In this document: positions 53,387-61,413 of the stretch, piece after piece
How positions within the stretch are numbered: the stretch's first letter is position 1
How the letters are laid out: every line of letters starts with the position of its first letter
Source of the DNA: Actinomadura nitritigenes
GTDB taxonomy: Bacteria; Actinomycetota; Actinomycetes; Streptosporangiales; Streptosporangiaceae
Assembly: GCF_017573545.1 (NCBI RefSeq)
Contig: NZ_JAGEOK010000009.1
Location: 62,001-126,000, forward strand
Direction of reading: 5' to 3'
Length of the DNA: 64,000 nucleotides
Notes under the pieces: model-generated
The model's database searches: none
Told to the model about the DNA's origin: nothing
The model's input: the letters and a program-made list of their open reading frames with translations, nothing else
Translations under genes and position numbers: made by a program

Positions 53387-54270
53387 CCGACGCTCCCGGA
53401 CTCATGGTGACCGCGCTCGCGCACGCCGGCCGCGGCTGGCACGTGTTCCCGCTGCGGCCCGGCGACAAGCGGCCCGCGCTCCGCAACGACTGGGAAGGCC
53501 GCGCCACCGCCACCGACCGCGCGCGTATCTGGCGGTGCTGGCACCACGCCCCCTACAACATCGGCATTGCGTGCGGCCCGTCGAACCTGGTCGTGGTCGA
53601 CCTCGACCAGCCCAAGCCCGGCCAGACCCCGCCGCCCGAGTGGGACATGCCAGGGATCAACGACGGTGCCGACGTGCTCGCCGCGGTCTGCGAGCGGCAC
53701 GGCCAGCCCTTCCCCTGGGAGACCCACACCGTGCGGACTGCGTCCGGCGGGATGCACCTGTACTTCACTGCCCTGGCCGGCGCGAGGCTGCGCAACACCG
53801 CGGGCCGGCTGGGGTGGCTGGTCGACACCCGCGCGCACGGTGGCTACGTGGTGGCCGCGGGCAGCACCCTCGACACCGGCGGCGCCTACGTGACGGTGTA
53901 CGACGTTCCGCCGGCGCCGCTGCCCGGATGGCTAGCCGACCTGCTCACCACACCCGACCGCCACGCCGCGGCGGCGCCGAGGATGCCCGACCTCGACCAG
54001 CAGCACGCCGCCGGATACGCCGGCGCCGCCCTGCGCGCCGAGGTGCAACACGTCCTCGACTCCCGCCCGGGCGCCCGCAACCACACCCTCAACGCCGCGG
54101 CGTTCGCCCTCGGCCAGCTCGCCGCCGGCGGGATGCTGCCCGCCGCGCTCGTGGTCGACTGCCTGACCGCCGCCGGACTCACGGCCGGACTCACCGCACC
54201 CGAGTGCGAGGCGACCATCGCCAGCGGGATGCGCGCTGGCGCCCGCACACCCCGCGGGAGCGCCGCGTGA
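53383..54270 (+). CDS. Bifunctional DNA primase/polymerase (PrimPol)
   Basis: A 295-residue archaeo-eukaryotic primase-type protein: HVFPLRPGDKRPALRNDWEGRAT, NIGIACGPSNLVVVDLDQPK with metal-binding Asp73 and Asp75, and TASGGMHLYF with the conserved His, then DTRAHGGYVVAAGS. The C-terminal helical region follows. In AICEs it initiates autonomous replication together with the downstream DUF3987 protein. ATGA and GTGA overlaps tie the three replication genes into one operon. Confidence 0.88.
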   Translation: MTDAPGLMVTALAHAGRGWHVFPLRPGDKRPALRNDWEGRATATDRARIWRCWHHAPYNIGIACGPSNLVVVDLDQPKPGQTPPPEWDMPGINDGADVLAAVCERHGQPFPWETHTVRTASGGMHLYFTALAGARLRNTAGRLGWLVDTRAHGGYVVAAGSTLDTGGAYVTVYDVPPAPLPGWLADLLTTPDRHAAAAPRMPDLDQQHAAGYAGAALRAEVQHVLDSRPGARNHTLNAAAFALGQLAAGGMLPAALVVDCLTAAGLTAGLTAPECEATIASGMRAGARTPRGSAA

Positions 54271-55853
54271 GCGCCGCTGACAGCATCCTCGCCGCCGCGG
54301 GCGCCAGTGCCCGGTTGGCCGAACTTCACGGCCAACCCGCGCCCGCGTGGGAGACGCCCGTGCCCCTCGGCGCCCGGCAACGCCTCCCGTCCTTCCCCGC
54401 CGACGCGCTCCCCGGCTGGGTCGGCGCGCAGGTGACGGCCGTCGCTGAGTTCACCCAAACCCCGATCGACCTCGCCGGCTGCCTCGCACTCGCCGCGCTG
54501 TCGACCGCCGCCGGTGGCCGCGCGATCGTCAACGTCCGCGGCACCTGGGTCGAGCCGGTGAACATCTTCACCGTGGTCGCGATGCCGCCTGGATCCCGCA
54601 AATCCGCCGTGTTCCGCGCGATGACGCAACCGCTGCTCAACGCCGAACGCCAGTTGGCCGAGCGCACTCAACCCCGCATCGTCGAGGCCGAGTTGGCGCG
54701 GCGCGTGGCCAAGGCCGCCGCCGAGAAGGCCGCCGGCATCGCCGCCGGATCCGGCATCCCCGGCGGCGACCCTGACAAGCTCGCCGACGCCACCGACGCC
54801 GCCATGGCAGTAGAGGCCATCAAGGTGCCAGTACTGCCGCGATTGGTCGCCGACGACATCACCCCAGAGAAGGCCGCATCTCTGCTGGCTGAACAAGGCG
54901 GACGGCTGGCAGTGCTGTCCGCCGAGGGCGGCATCTTCGCCACCGTCGCCGGCCGCTACTCCTCCACCCCCAACATGGAGGTGTTCCTCAAAGGCCACGC
55001 CGGCGACATGCTGCGAGTCGACCGGCAAGGCCGTCCGACCGAACACGTTGAACACGCTGCCCTGACCCTCGGGCTGGCCATCCAGCCCGAGGTCATCACT
55101 GACATAGCCAAGATGCCGGGCTTCCGTGGCAAAGGGTTGCTCGGACGGCTGCTCTACGCGCTCCCGGCAAGCAACATCGGACGGCGCCGGATCAACCCGC
55201 CCGCCCCCGCCGCCGAGGTCGTCTCGCGTTACGACACCCAGCTACAGAATCTCGTCAACGCGCTGTACGACTGGGAAGACCCCGCCCGGCTGCAACTCAC
55301 TCCGGACGCGCACGCCGAGTTCCTCGCTCTGGAAACTCGCACTGAGCCGCGCTTGCACCCCGAAACCGGCGACCTCGGCCACCTCGGCGACTGGGCAGGC
55401 AAGTACGTAGGTGCGGTCGCACGCATCGCCGGACTGCTCCACCTCGCCGCCCACGTTGACGACGGATGGCGCACGCCGATTGAGGTCGACACCATGCGCG
55501 CCGCCATCCAGTTGGGGGAGTACTTCACCGCGCACGCCGTCGCCACATTCGACGCCATGGGCAGCGACCCCGACCAGCACGCCGCCCGCGACATTCACGC
55601 GTGGATCGAGCGCACCAAGCCCGAACGGTTCACCGTCCGCCAACTGTTCAGCAAACTGCCCCGCAGCAAGTTTCCCAAAGTCGCCGAACTGGAGACGCCC
55701 CTAGACCTGCTCGAACAACACGGCTGGATTCGTCGCCTGCCCGACCCCGAACGGACCGGCCCCGGCCGCCGACCCTCACCCACCTACCTCGTACACCCTG
55801 ACCTCTGCGGAACCGGCGCACAAACACCAAGCACGCCGCCGGAAAACCGCTGA
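54267..55853 (+). CDS. DUF3987 replication ATPase/helicase-like protein
   Basis: A 528-residue protein with a DUF3987 core: LAGCLALAALSTAAGGRAIVNVRG, a P-loop-like MPPGSRKSAVF near residue 108, LSAEGGIFATVAGRYS, and GFRGKGLLGRLLYALP. It ends with a wHTH-like region (FTVRQLFSKLPRSKFPKVAELETPLDLLEQHGWI). It probably acts as the helicase/loader for replication of the excised element. The last ~12 residues (GTGAQTPSTPPENR) are encoded by leader-repeat copy 4. Confidence 0.85.
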   Translation: MSAADSILAAAGASARLAELHGQPAPAWETPVPLGARQRLPSFPADALPGWVGAQVTAVAEFTQTPIDLAGCLALAALSTAAGGRAIVNVRGTWVEPVNIFTVVAMPPGSRKSAVFRAMTQPLLNAERQLAERTQPRIVEAELARRVAKAAAEKAAGIAAGSGIPGGDPDKLADATDAAMAVEAIKVPVLPRLVADDITPEKAASLLAEQGGRLAVLSAEGGIFATVAGRYSSTPNMEVFLKGHAGDMLRVDRQGRPTEHVEHAALTLGLAIQPEVITDIAKMPGFRGKGLLGRLLYALPASNIGRRRINPPAPAAEVVSRYDTQLQNLVNALYDWEDPARLQLTPDAHAEFLALETRTEPRLHPETGDLGHLGDWAGKYVGAVARIAGLLHLAAHVDDGWRTPIEVDTMRAAIQLGEYFTAHAVATFDAMGSDPDQHAARDIHAWIERTKPERFTVRQLFSKLPRSKFPKVAELETPLDLLEQHGWIRRLPDPERTGPGRRPSPTYLVHPDLCGTGAQTPSTPPENR

Positions 55854-55884
55854 CCCGTCCGACCGATCGCAGCGCGAAACGAGG
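55813..55884 (+). repeat. Leader repeat copy 4 (upstream of xis)
   Basis: Stem CCGGCG (55813-55818) / CGCCGG (55837-55842), loop CACAAACACCAAGCACGC, then TCCGACCGATCGCAGCG and AACGAGG (55878-55884), six bases before the GTG of xis. Relative to the other copies a T-A pair in the stem is replaced by C-G, a compensatory change. Confidence 0.72.
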
Positions 55885-55890
55885 TCGCCC

Positions 55891-56088
55891 GTGAAAACGG
55901 CAATCCGTTCCAAGGAAATGCTCACCCTCGCCGAGGTGTGCGCCGAGATAAAGATCTCACGCTCGACGTTCTACGAGTGGCGCGCCAAGGGCACCGCGCC
56001 GAAGTGCTACAAAATCAACAACGGTGAACTTCGTGTCAGTCGCGAAGACCTCGACGAGTGGTGGAGCGAGCGAAGGGACGCCGCCTGA
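55891..56088 (+). CDS. xis: Excisionase (AlpA/MerR-like HTH)
   Basis: A 65-residue protein: EMLTLAEVCAEIKISRSTFYEWRAKGTAPKCYKINNGELRVSREDLDEWW spans residues 9-58 and is the HTH_17 excisionase pattern. It starts at a GTG with GAGG from leader-repeat copy 4. It directs integrase toward excision. The stop is one base before the integrase start. Confidence 0.88.
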   Translation: MKTAIRSKEMLTLAEVCAEIKISRSTFYEWRAKGTAPKCYKINNGELRVSREDLDEWWSERRDAA

Positions 56089-56089
56089 T

Positions 56090-57493
56090 ATGGAGAACAT
56101 CACCTACAACGTCCGTATCTACAAGATGGAGGTGTACAACGGCAAGAAGGTCACCACGTACACCGTTCGGTGGAAGGTTGGCCCCGAACAGTGGAAGGAA
56201 CCTTTCCGTAAGCGCCCGCAGGCCATCAGCTTCGAGTCCGAGTTGCGCGCGGCTGCGAACAAGGGCGAGGCGTTCGACGTCACCACCGGACGGCCGGTTG
56301 CCTGGGGGCGTCCCGCCGCGGACATGTCGTGGTATGACTTCTGTGTGTCCTACGTGGACATGAAATGGAAGGGTGCTTCCGGCAAGCATCGTGCAAACAC
56401 CGCGTGGGCACTCGTCACCGTCATGCCGGCGATGCTCGCCAGTGAGAAGGGAAAGCCCGCCGACAAGAAGATCCGGACGGCGCTCCGGCGGTGGGCGTTC
56501 AACACCAAGAACCGCGCGGACTGCCCGGATGATGCCGCCCAGGTCCTCAAGTGGCTTGCTCGCAACACGAAGCCTGTATCGGCACTGGCCGACCCCAAGG
56601 TGATGCGCGCCGTCCTCGACCGGGCGGCGACGTTGCTTGACGGGTCGCTCGCCGCTCCCTCGACCGTCCAACGCAACCGTGCGATTCTCCACAACGCGTG
56701 TGAGTACGCGGTGGAGTTGAACACGCTCGCGCGTAATCCCGTCAAGGCCATCAAGTGGAAGGCCCCGAAAGCCTCGCCCGAGGTCGACCGGCGCTCGGTC
56801 GTGAACCACGGTCAGGCCCGGCGCCTGCTGCAGGCCGTACGGGAACAGCAGCCGAGCGGCCCGCGCCTCGCAGCATTCTTCGCCGTGCTGTACTACGCCG
56901 GCCTGCGCCCGGAGGAGGCCGTTAACCTGCGTCGAGAGAACATCACCCTCCCGCGGCTGGTCTGGGACGACCAAACGGAGAGCTGGCAGGAACCGGCGGA
57001 CGGCTGGGGAGAACTGCAGTTCTGTACCGCCTCGCCCGAGGTCGGCGCGGAGTGGACCGACGACGGCGCCCGCCGTGAGGTGCGCCGTCTCAAGGGTCGC
57101 GGCGAGGGGGAATGGCGACGCGTCCCCGTCGCGCCGCCGCTCACCCGGATTCTGCGGCGCCACTTGGAGACAATCGGCGCCGGCCCTGGCGGGCGCGTGT
57201 TCTGCGGTGTCCGCGGCGGAGAGCTGGCCACCGTCACCTACCGCCGCGTGTGGGACCGCGCGCGTCTCTCCGCGCTGTCTGACGCCGAGTACGCCTCGCC
57301 GCTCGCCAAGCGCCCGTACGACCTACGCCACGCGTGCGTGTCCACCTGGCTCAACGGTGGCGTACCGGCTACCCAGGTCGCCGAGTGGGCCGGCCACAGT
57401 GTCGAGGTGCTGCTACGCGTCTACGCGAAGTGCATCGAGGGTCAGGACGAAGCTGCGAAACGTCGCATTGAAGCTGCCCTTCGGGCGGAATAG
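56090..57493 (+). CDS. int: Tyrosine site-specific integrase
   Basis: A 467-residue tyrosine recombinase. The N-terminal arm-binding and SAM-like core-binding regions precede the catalytic domain: Arg273 in AGLRPEEAV, Arg413-His414 in YDLRHACVSTW, His436 in WAGHS and nucleophile Tyr445 in RVYAKC. It integrates the element into the 3' half of tRNA-Phe. Unusually, it does not abut the att site: two nuclease genes (1.9 kb) lie between int and the tRNA. Confidence 0.92.
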   Translation: MENITYNVRIYKMEVYNGKKVTTYTVRWKVGPEQWKEPFRKRPQAISFESELRAAANKGEAFDVTTGRPVAWGRPAADMSWYDFCVSYVDMKWKGASGKHRANTAWALVTVMPAMLASEKGKPADKKIRTALRRWAFNTKNRADCPDDAAQVLKWLARNTKPVSALADPKVMRAVLDRAATLLDGSLAAPSTVQRNRAILHNACEYAVELNTLARNPVKAIKWKAPKASPEVDRRSVVNHGQARRLLQAVREQQPSGPRLAAFFAVLYYAGLRPEEAVNLRRENITLPRLVWDDQTESWQEPADGWGELQFCTASPEVGAEWTDDGARREVRRLKGRGEGEWRRVPVAPPLTRILRRHLETIGAGPGGRVFCGVRGGELATVTYRRVWDRARLSALSDAEYASPLAKRPYDLRHACVSTWLNGGVPATQVAEWAGHSVEVLLRVYAKCIEGQDEAAKRRIEAALRAE

Positions 57494-57503
57494 GTTACGA
57501 AGA

Positions 57504-57547
57504 GGGTGCCCATACGTACATCGCATTGCGCGGATGGGCACCCTTTT
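57504..57547. terminator. Terminator between int and HNH gene
   Basis: Stem GGGTGCCCAT / ATGGGCACCC with a 20-base loop followed by TTTTG, placed 10 bp after the int stop and 10 bp before the stop of the convergent HNH gene. It can serve int, and the AGAG on the other side gives a weak reverse terminator. Confidence 0.75.
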
Positions 57548-57556
57548 GTTGTCGAG

Positions 57557-58309
57557 CTACTTTTGCTGTGCGTACTTCAACACCAACTTGCCAAGCTCCG
57601 CTGGTGTCCGCCACGGTGTACGATGATGAATCATTCGGTGACAGTTGGCGCAAAGTAGCGCGAGGTCTGCGAGCTTGGTCCGTGTCTCGCCAGATGCGTG
57701 CAGAGGTACTACATGGTGACACTCAATGTAGTCGGCGCCATCCGGTCCGTATGTCCGCTCAAAATCGAATCCGCACACCTCGCAAGCAACTTCCCCGTGC
57801 GTTTTTCGGGCCTGAGCGACCTTTTGGGAACGTAGCTTTCGGTTGCGCTCGCGTACGAGATGTCGGCGCAAGAGTAAACGCCCTTCGGGTACGCTCACTT
57901 CGTAGTCATCAAAATCTTCAACAGGTGAAAGGTTAAGCAGAGTTCCGGACTCGATTCCTGTGCGGATGAGCTTCGCAGCGGATTTCATTCGCTCGGGATC
58001 GTCAAGGAAGGCTTGCAAGACTTCTCCGGCGAGCCTGCCTCCTTTCTTGGGCTTTCCCTTGTAATTGCGATGACTGGTTGCGATGTCGGCCATCTTGTGG
58101 CCGACGCTGCTAGGACTGCGGAACGCTCGGCCACGCACGGCAGGCGAATGGAAAGGCAGGCGTTGTAAAAGCTCTGAGAGCTCCAGCACGCGAGGGTCAG
58201 GGGGGTTTGAATCTTTCCAGTTGTTATCGGCGACGACATCGCAGACAAGAACTATTTCGTCCCAAACCCAGTTTGGATTACTGGTTTTCTCAATCTCGTC
58301 CGAAGCCAT
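57557..58309 (-). CDS. HNH endonuclease (McrA-like)
   Basis: A 250-residue nuclease. The N-terminus (NPNWVWDEIVLVCDVVADNNW; DPRVLELSELLQRLPFH; RSPSSVGHKMADIA) matches the N-terminal segment typical of McrA/ScoMcrA-type HNH restriction enzymes. The C-terminal HNH fold has CEVCGFDF, YIECHHVVPLH and LALLCANCHRMIHHR with two zinc CxxC pairs. Likely modification-dependent restriction, or DNA damage of invading DNA. It is the second gene after the SRA-like nuclease on the same strand. Confidence 0.82.
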   Translation of the reverse strand: MASDEIEKTSNPNWVWDEIVLVCDVVADNNWKDSNPPDPRVLELSELLQRLPFHSPAVRGRAFRSPSSVGHKMADIATSHRNYKGKPKKGGRLAGEVLQAFLDDPERMKSAAKLIRTGIESGTLLNLSPVEDFDDYEVSVPEGRLLLRRHLVRERNRKLRSQKVAQARKTHGEVACEVCGFDFERTYGPDGADYIECHHVVPLHASGETRTKLADLALLCANCHRMIHHRTPWRTPAELGKLVLKYAQQK

Positions 58310-58369
58310 GACGCCAAGCGTACGCTCGACGTACGACGCCTGAGGCGTAGTTGAGGATGCTGGAACCTC

Positions 58370-59347
58370 TCAGAGGGCGGGCGCTCCGACGAACGCCTTC
58401 CCATCCCAGTAGGTCAGCATGATGCCGAGCTCGTCGAGCAATCCCTTGAGATCGTCGTCAGGCTCACTCGGAAGAAGGATGCCGAGTGAGGGGTTTGGAG
58501 GTGTCACGTGGCGCCGGTAGTCAAGAAGTTGTCCGATGGCCATCCTGACGGCCTCCCGAGTGCTCGTCCCCTTGAGTTCGTAGAGGACGTGAGCTGTCTC
58601 GTCGTAGAGATCGGTCAGGAGCACAGACGCGCTGCCTTTGACCTGGATCTGGAATCTCTTCATCGGGCGTCCAAGACCGGCCATATACGTCTGGAACTGG
58701 TCGGATAGCCTCGCCTCGCGTCGCTCCGCCGTGGTCCTTGGAGCGGCAGAGCGTGTGCTCTTTGTCTTCTTGTTGGTCTCTGGCTCCACTATGGCGCTCG
58801 TGGTGACATCTGCCGGCACGGTGGTGGCTGTGGTGTCGTCGGATGGTGGGATGGTGTCCTCTGGCCGTCGGTCGTACAGCCCTGCCGGTCGCAGCCGGAA
58901 GACGATGACCCGGCGCATCACGCCTTGCTTGTTTGGCTTCTGTCGGACGGTGTAGGGCTGTTCGGCGTCGAGAGCAAAAACACCGATGTACCGCTGATAC
59001 ATCGTCGCTGTGCCGGGGACCGTCTTGCCGGTGGCTTTGAACACCCGTAGGGCGCGGCCGTCGTCCACGTGCTGGAGGATGGCGCGGTTGCCGGTGCCCT
59101 TGAGGCCAACGAAGGTTTGATCGTCCTCGCCATGACCTGTGTACTCGAAGACGGGGCCGCGTTCGTCGTCTTCGGGTAGCCACCCATCGAAGTAGCCGGA
59201 TTGCTCACCGGCGGCCGGGTCGGAGTAGATGAGCACGTTGGGGCTCGTTGCAGATGGCACGACGCCACCTTGAGGGCCGCCGCCGAACACACGCTTCATC
59301 TCGGCGCGCGTGGTGATCCTGCCTAGCTCAACCGGCTCGTCCGTCAT
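58370..59347 (-). CDS. SRA-like / PD-(D/E)XK two-domain nuclease (putative modification-dependent restriction)
   Basis: A 325-residue protein. The N-terminal ~140 residues (MKRVFGGGPQGGVVPSATSPNVLIYSDP; GYFDGWLPEDDERGPVFEYTGHGEDDQTF; GNRAILQHVDDGRALRVF; YIGVFALD) follow the pattern of SRA/ScoMcrA-type modified-base readers. A Thr/Lys-rich linker leads to a C-terminal PD-(D/E)XK core, TDLYDETAHVLYELKG then REAVRMAIGQLLDYRR. It lies between int and the tRNA attachment site. Assignment is motif-based inference. Confidence 0.68.
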   Translation of the reverse strand: MTDEPVELGRITTRAEMKRVFGGGPQGGVVPSATSPNVLIYSDPAAGEQSGYFDGWLPEDDERGPVFEYTGHGEDDQTFVGLKGTGNRAILQHVDDGRALRVFKATGKTVPGTATMYQRYIGVFALDAEQPYTVRQKPNKQGVMRRVIVFRLRPAGLYDRRPEDTIPPSDDTTATTVPADVTTSAIVEPETNKKTKSTRSAAPRTTAERREARLSDQFQTYMAGLGRPMKRFQIQVKGSASVLLTDLYDETAHVLYELKGTSTREAVRMAIGQLLDYRRHVTPPNPSLGILLPSEPDDDLKGLLDELGIMLTYWDGKAFVGAPAL

Positions 59348-59456
59348 GGTGCGCACCCTAGAGGGCGGTACCGACAGGGGAGTTGCGCTTCGGCGCATAT
59401 TCGGCACAGCCGGCCGCTGAGGGCCGGTGACGGTCGGACACGGCCGGACAGACGAG

Positions 59457-59495
59457 AGAAGCGCCCGGACCTGTTCTTGCAGGTCGGGCGCTTCT
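59457..59495. terminator. Terminator downstream of tRNA-Phe
   Basis: Stem AGAAGCGCCCG-G-ACCTG / CAGGTCGGGCGCTTCT (one bulged G), with loop TTCTTG and a following TTTG. It lies 19 bp beyond the 3' end of tRNA-Phe and also after the start side of the nuclease gene. It is the AICE-supplied counterpart of the terminators beside the two other att copies. Confidence 0.7.
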
Positions 59496-59512
59496 TTGTG
59501 GAGCTTGATCAG

Positions 59513-59555
59513 GTGGGCAGGGGCGGGGTCGAACCGCCGACCTTCCGCTTTTCAG
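59513..59555 (-). other. attR core within tRNA-Phe
   Basis: 43 bp shared exactly with att copy 2 and with one mismatch with copy 1, running from just past the discriminator base to the anticodon loop. The tRNA 5' half beyond 59555 is chromosomal; the shared 3' half is regenerated by the element. Confidence 0.88.
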
Positions 59556-59587
59556 GCGGACGCTCGTACCGACTGAGCTACCTGCCC
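59514..59587 (-). tRNA. tRNA-Phe (GAA)
   Basis: Complete cloverleaf read on the minus strand: acceptor GGGCAGG / CCTGCCC, D-arm GCTC...GAGC, anticodon stem TCCGC / GCGGA with loop CTGAAAA giving GAA, T-arm GGCGG TTCGACC CCGCC, discriminator A. CCA is not fully encoded. It is the integration target of the array to its left. Confidence 0.95.
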
Positions 59588-59610
59588 AGGACGCGCGTCG
59601 GCGCGTCTGG

Positions 59611-59685
59611 CGGTCCTGACGGGATTTGAACCCGCGGCCTCCACCTTGACAGGGTGGCGAGCACTCCTAGCTGCTCCACAGGACC
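59611..59685 (-). tRNA. tRNA-Asp (GTC)
   Basis: Minus-strand cloverleaf: acceptor GGTCCTG / CAGGACC with discriminator G (as expected for Asp), D-arm GAGC...GCTC, anticodon stem CCACC / GGTGG with loop CTGTCAA giving GTC, T-arm GCGGG TTCAAAT CCCGT. It lies 23 bp upstream of tRNA-Phe and is probably co-transcribed with it. Confidence 0.95.
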
Positions 59686-59952
59686 TTGCTTGCCTCGAGC
59701 TTAGCGGCTTCGGGGCGGTGACCTGACCGGCTGGGCTGCCGGTCTTTGGCGACGTCCGAGAGCATACGCGATGCCCGAGGACGGCGCCAACTCGTTAACG
59801 GGCGGCGAGTGAGGCGGGCGGGATGGGGGAGGACGGGGGGACACGGAGCGTCATGGGGTGTGTTTCGCATTCGGGGGTCCGGTTCCTAGTCTGGCCGGGC
59901 CGGAGCCGTCCCGGGAGGGGCGGCCGTCGACGTGAGAGGCTGGAAGGAACGC

Positions 59953-61374
59953 GTGGTCGCAAAGCTCCCAGACCAAGCGGACGGCTATCAGCGCGGGCTC
60001 GGGACCCGCCAGATTCAGATGCTGGCCATCGGCGGCACCATCGGCACGGGGTTGTTCCTCGGGGCCGGGGAGAACATCGCCAAGGCCGGCCCGAGCCTCG
60101 TGCTGACCTATGCCGTCGCGGGACTGATGCTGTTCTTCGTCATGAGGGCGCTCGGTGAGCTGCTCACCTACCGGCACGCGGAGGGGGGTTTCGCCGGGTA
60201 CGCCCGTGAGTTCCTGGGCCCGTTCTGGGGCTACGCCACGACGTGGACGTACTGGATCATCTGGGTCACGACCGGGATGGCCGAGCTGACGGCCGCCGGG
60301 AAGTACGTCCAGAAGTGGTTCCCGGGGGTCGAGCAGTGGCAGACGGCGCTGGTGGCGCTGGTCGTGCTGTTCGTGGTCAACCTGATCTCCGTGAAGCTCT
60401 TCGGCGAGCTGGAGTTCTGGTTCGCGATGATCAAAGTCGCGGCGATCGTGATGATGATCCTTGTGGGGATCGGGGTGCTGGCCTTCGGGTTCAGCGACGC
60501 CGGGAGGTCGGCGAGCGTCGCGAACCTGTGGGACCACGGCGGGTTCTTCCCCGAGGGGATCAGGCCGACGCTGATGACGCTGCAGATGGTGATGTTCGCC
60601 TACCTGGGCGTCGAGCTGGTCGGGGTGACGGCGAGCGAGGCGAAGGACCCGGAGAAGAACATCCCGCGGGCGATCAACGCGCTGCCGGTGCGGTTCGCGC
60701 TGTTCTACCTGCTGTCGCTGCTGGTGATCATGGCGGTGGTGCCGTGGACGGCGTTCAAGGGCGGGGCGAGCCCGTTCGTGCTCGCGTTCGACAAGATCGG
60801 CATCCCGGGCGGCGCGGACATCGTCAACTTCGTGGTGCTGACGGCGGCGCTGTCGTCGTGCAACGCGGGCGGCCTGTACTCGACGTCGCGGATGCTGCGG
60901 ACGGCCGGGGTCAACGGGGACGGCCCGCAGGCGCTGGCGAGGCTGAACGACAGGGGCGTGCCGGTGCTCACCGTCGTCATCTCGGCGCTCGTCATGGGCC
61001 TCGGCGTGGTGGTGAACGCGGTCGTGCCGGACAAGGCGTTCGAGTACATCACCTCGGTGTCGACGGGTGGCGCGATCCTGGTGTGGACCGTCATCCTGGT
61101 GGCGCACATGGCGTACCGGCGCAAGGCGGCTGCGGGTCTGCTGCCGAGGGCGCCCTACCGGATGCCGTGGGCGCCGTACACCAACTGGCTGGTGCTGGCC
61201 TTCTTCGCGTTCGTCACGGTGACGATCGCGTGGGAGGCGGACACGCGGATCGCGCTGTACGTGATGGCCGGGTGGCTCGTGCTCGTCCTCGCGGGCTGGC
61301 CGCTGGTGTGGCGGAGCTCGCAGCGGCGGGTGCCGGCGGACGTGTCGATCGCCGAGGAGAGCACCACCGCCTAG
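59953..61374 (+). CDS. APC-family amino acid permease
   Basis: A ~473-residue, 12-helix transporter. The signature GTRQIQMLAIGGTIGTGLFLGAGENI lies at about residues 16-41, followed by GYAREFLGPFWGYATTWTYW, GVELVGVTASEAKDPEKNIPRAINALPVRF and NAGGLYSTSRMLRTAG. This pattern is typical of the GABA/D-alanine-glycine-serine/aromatic permease group (amino acid:H+ symport). The GTG at 59953 has GGAAGG five bases upstream and is preferred to the GTG at 59932. Confidence 0.9.
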   Translation: MVAKLPDQADGYQRGLGTRQIQMLAIGGTIGTGLFLGAGENIAKAGPSLVLTYAVAGLMLFFVMRALGELLTYRHAEGGFAGYAREFLGPFWGYATTWTYWIIWVTTGMAELTAAGKYVQKWFPGVEQWQTALVALVVLFVVNLISVKLFGELEFWFAMIKVAAIVMMILVGIGVLAFGFSDAGRSASVANLWDHGGFFPEGIRPTLMTLQMVMFAYLGVELVGVTASEAKDPEKNIPRAINALPVRFALFYLLSLLVIMAVVPWTAFKGGASPFVLAFDKIGIPGGADIVNFVVLTAALSSCNAGGLYSTSRMLRTAGVNGDGPQALARLNDRGVPVLTVVISALVMGLGVVVNAVVPDKAFEYITSVSTGGAILVWTVILVAHMAYRRKAAAGLLPRAPYRMPWAPYTNWLVLAFFAFVTVTIAWEADTRIALYVMAGWLVLVLAGWPLVWRSSQRRVPADVSIAEESTTA

Positions 61375-61413
61375 TGCGATGATTTCCGGTGGGACCCCGG
61401 GACGGAGGCGCAG

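Larger units (their letters stand above)
40983..59555. mobile_element. AICE (actinomycete integrative and conjugative element) in tRNA-Phe
   Basis: An 18.6-kb element between att copies at 40940 and 59513. It contains the AICE hallmark set: KorSA-type GntR regulator, SpdB-like (DUF2637) and FtsK-type TraSA transfer genes, PrimPol plus DUF3987 replication genes, xis and a tyrosine integrase. Cargo consists of a low-GC three-gene block near the left end, a PLP decarboxylase, and a two-gene nuclease block between int and the tRNA. All core modules look intact, so it may still be able to excise and transfer. Confidence 0.88.
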
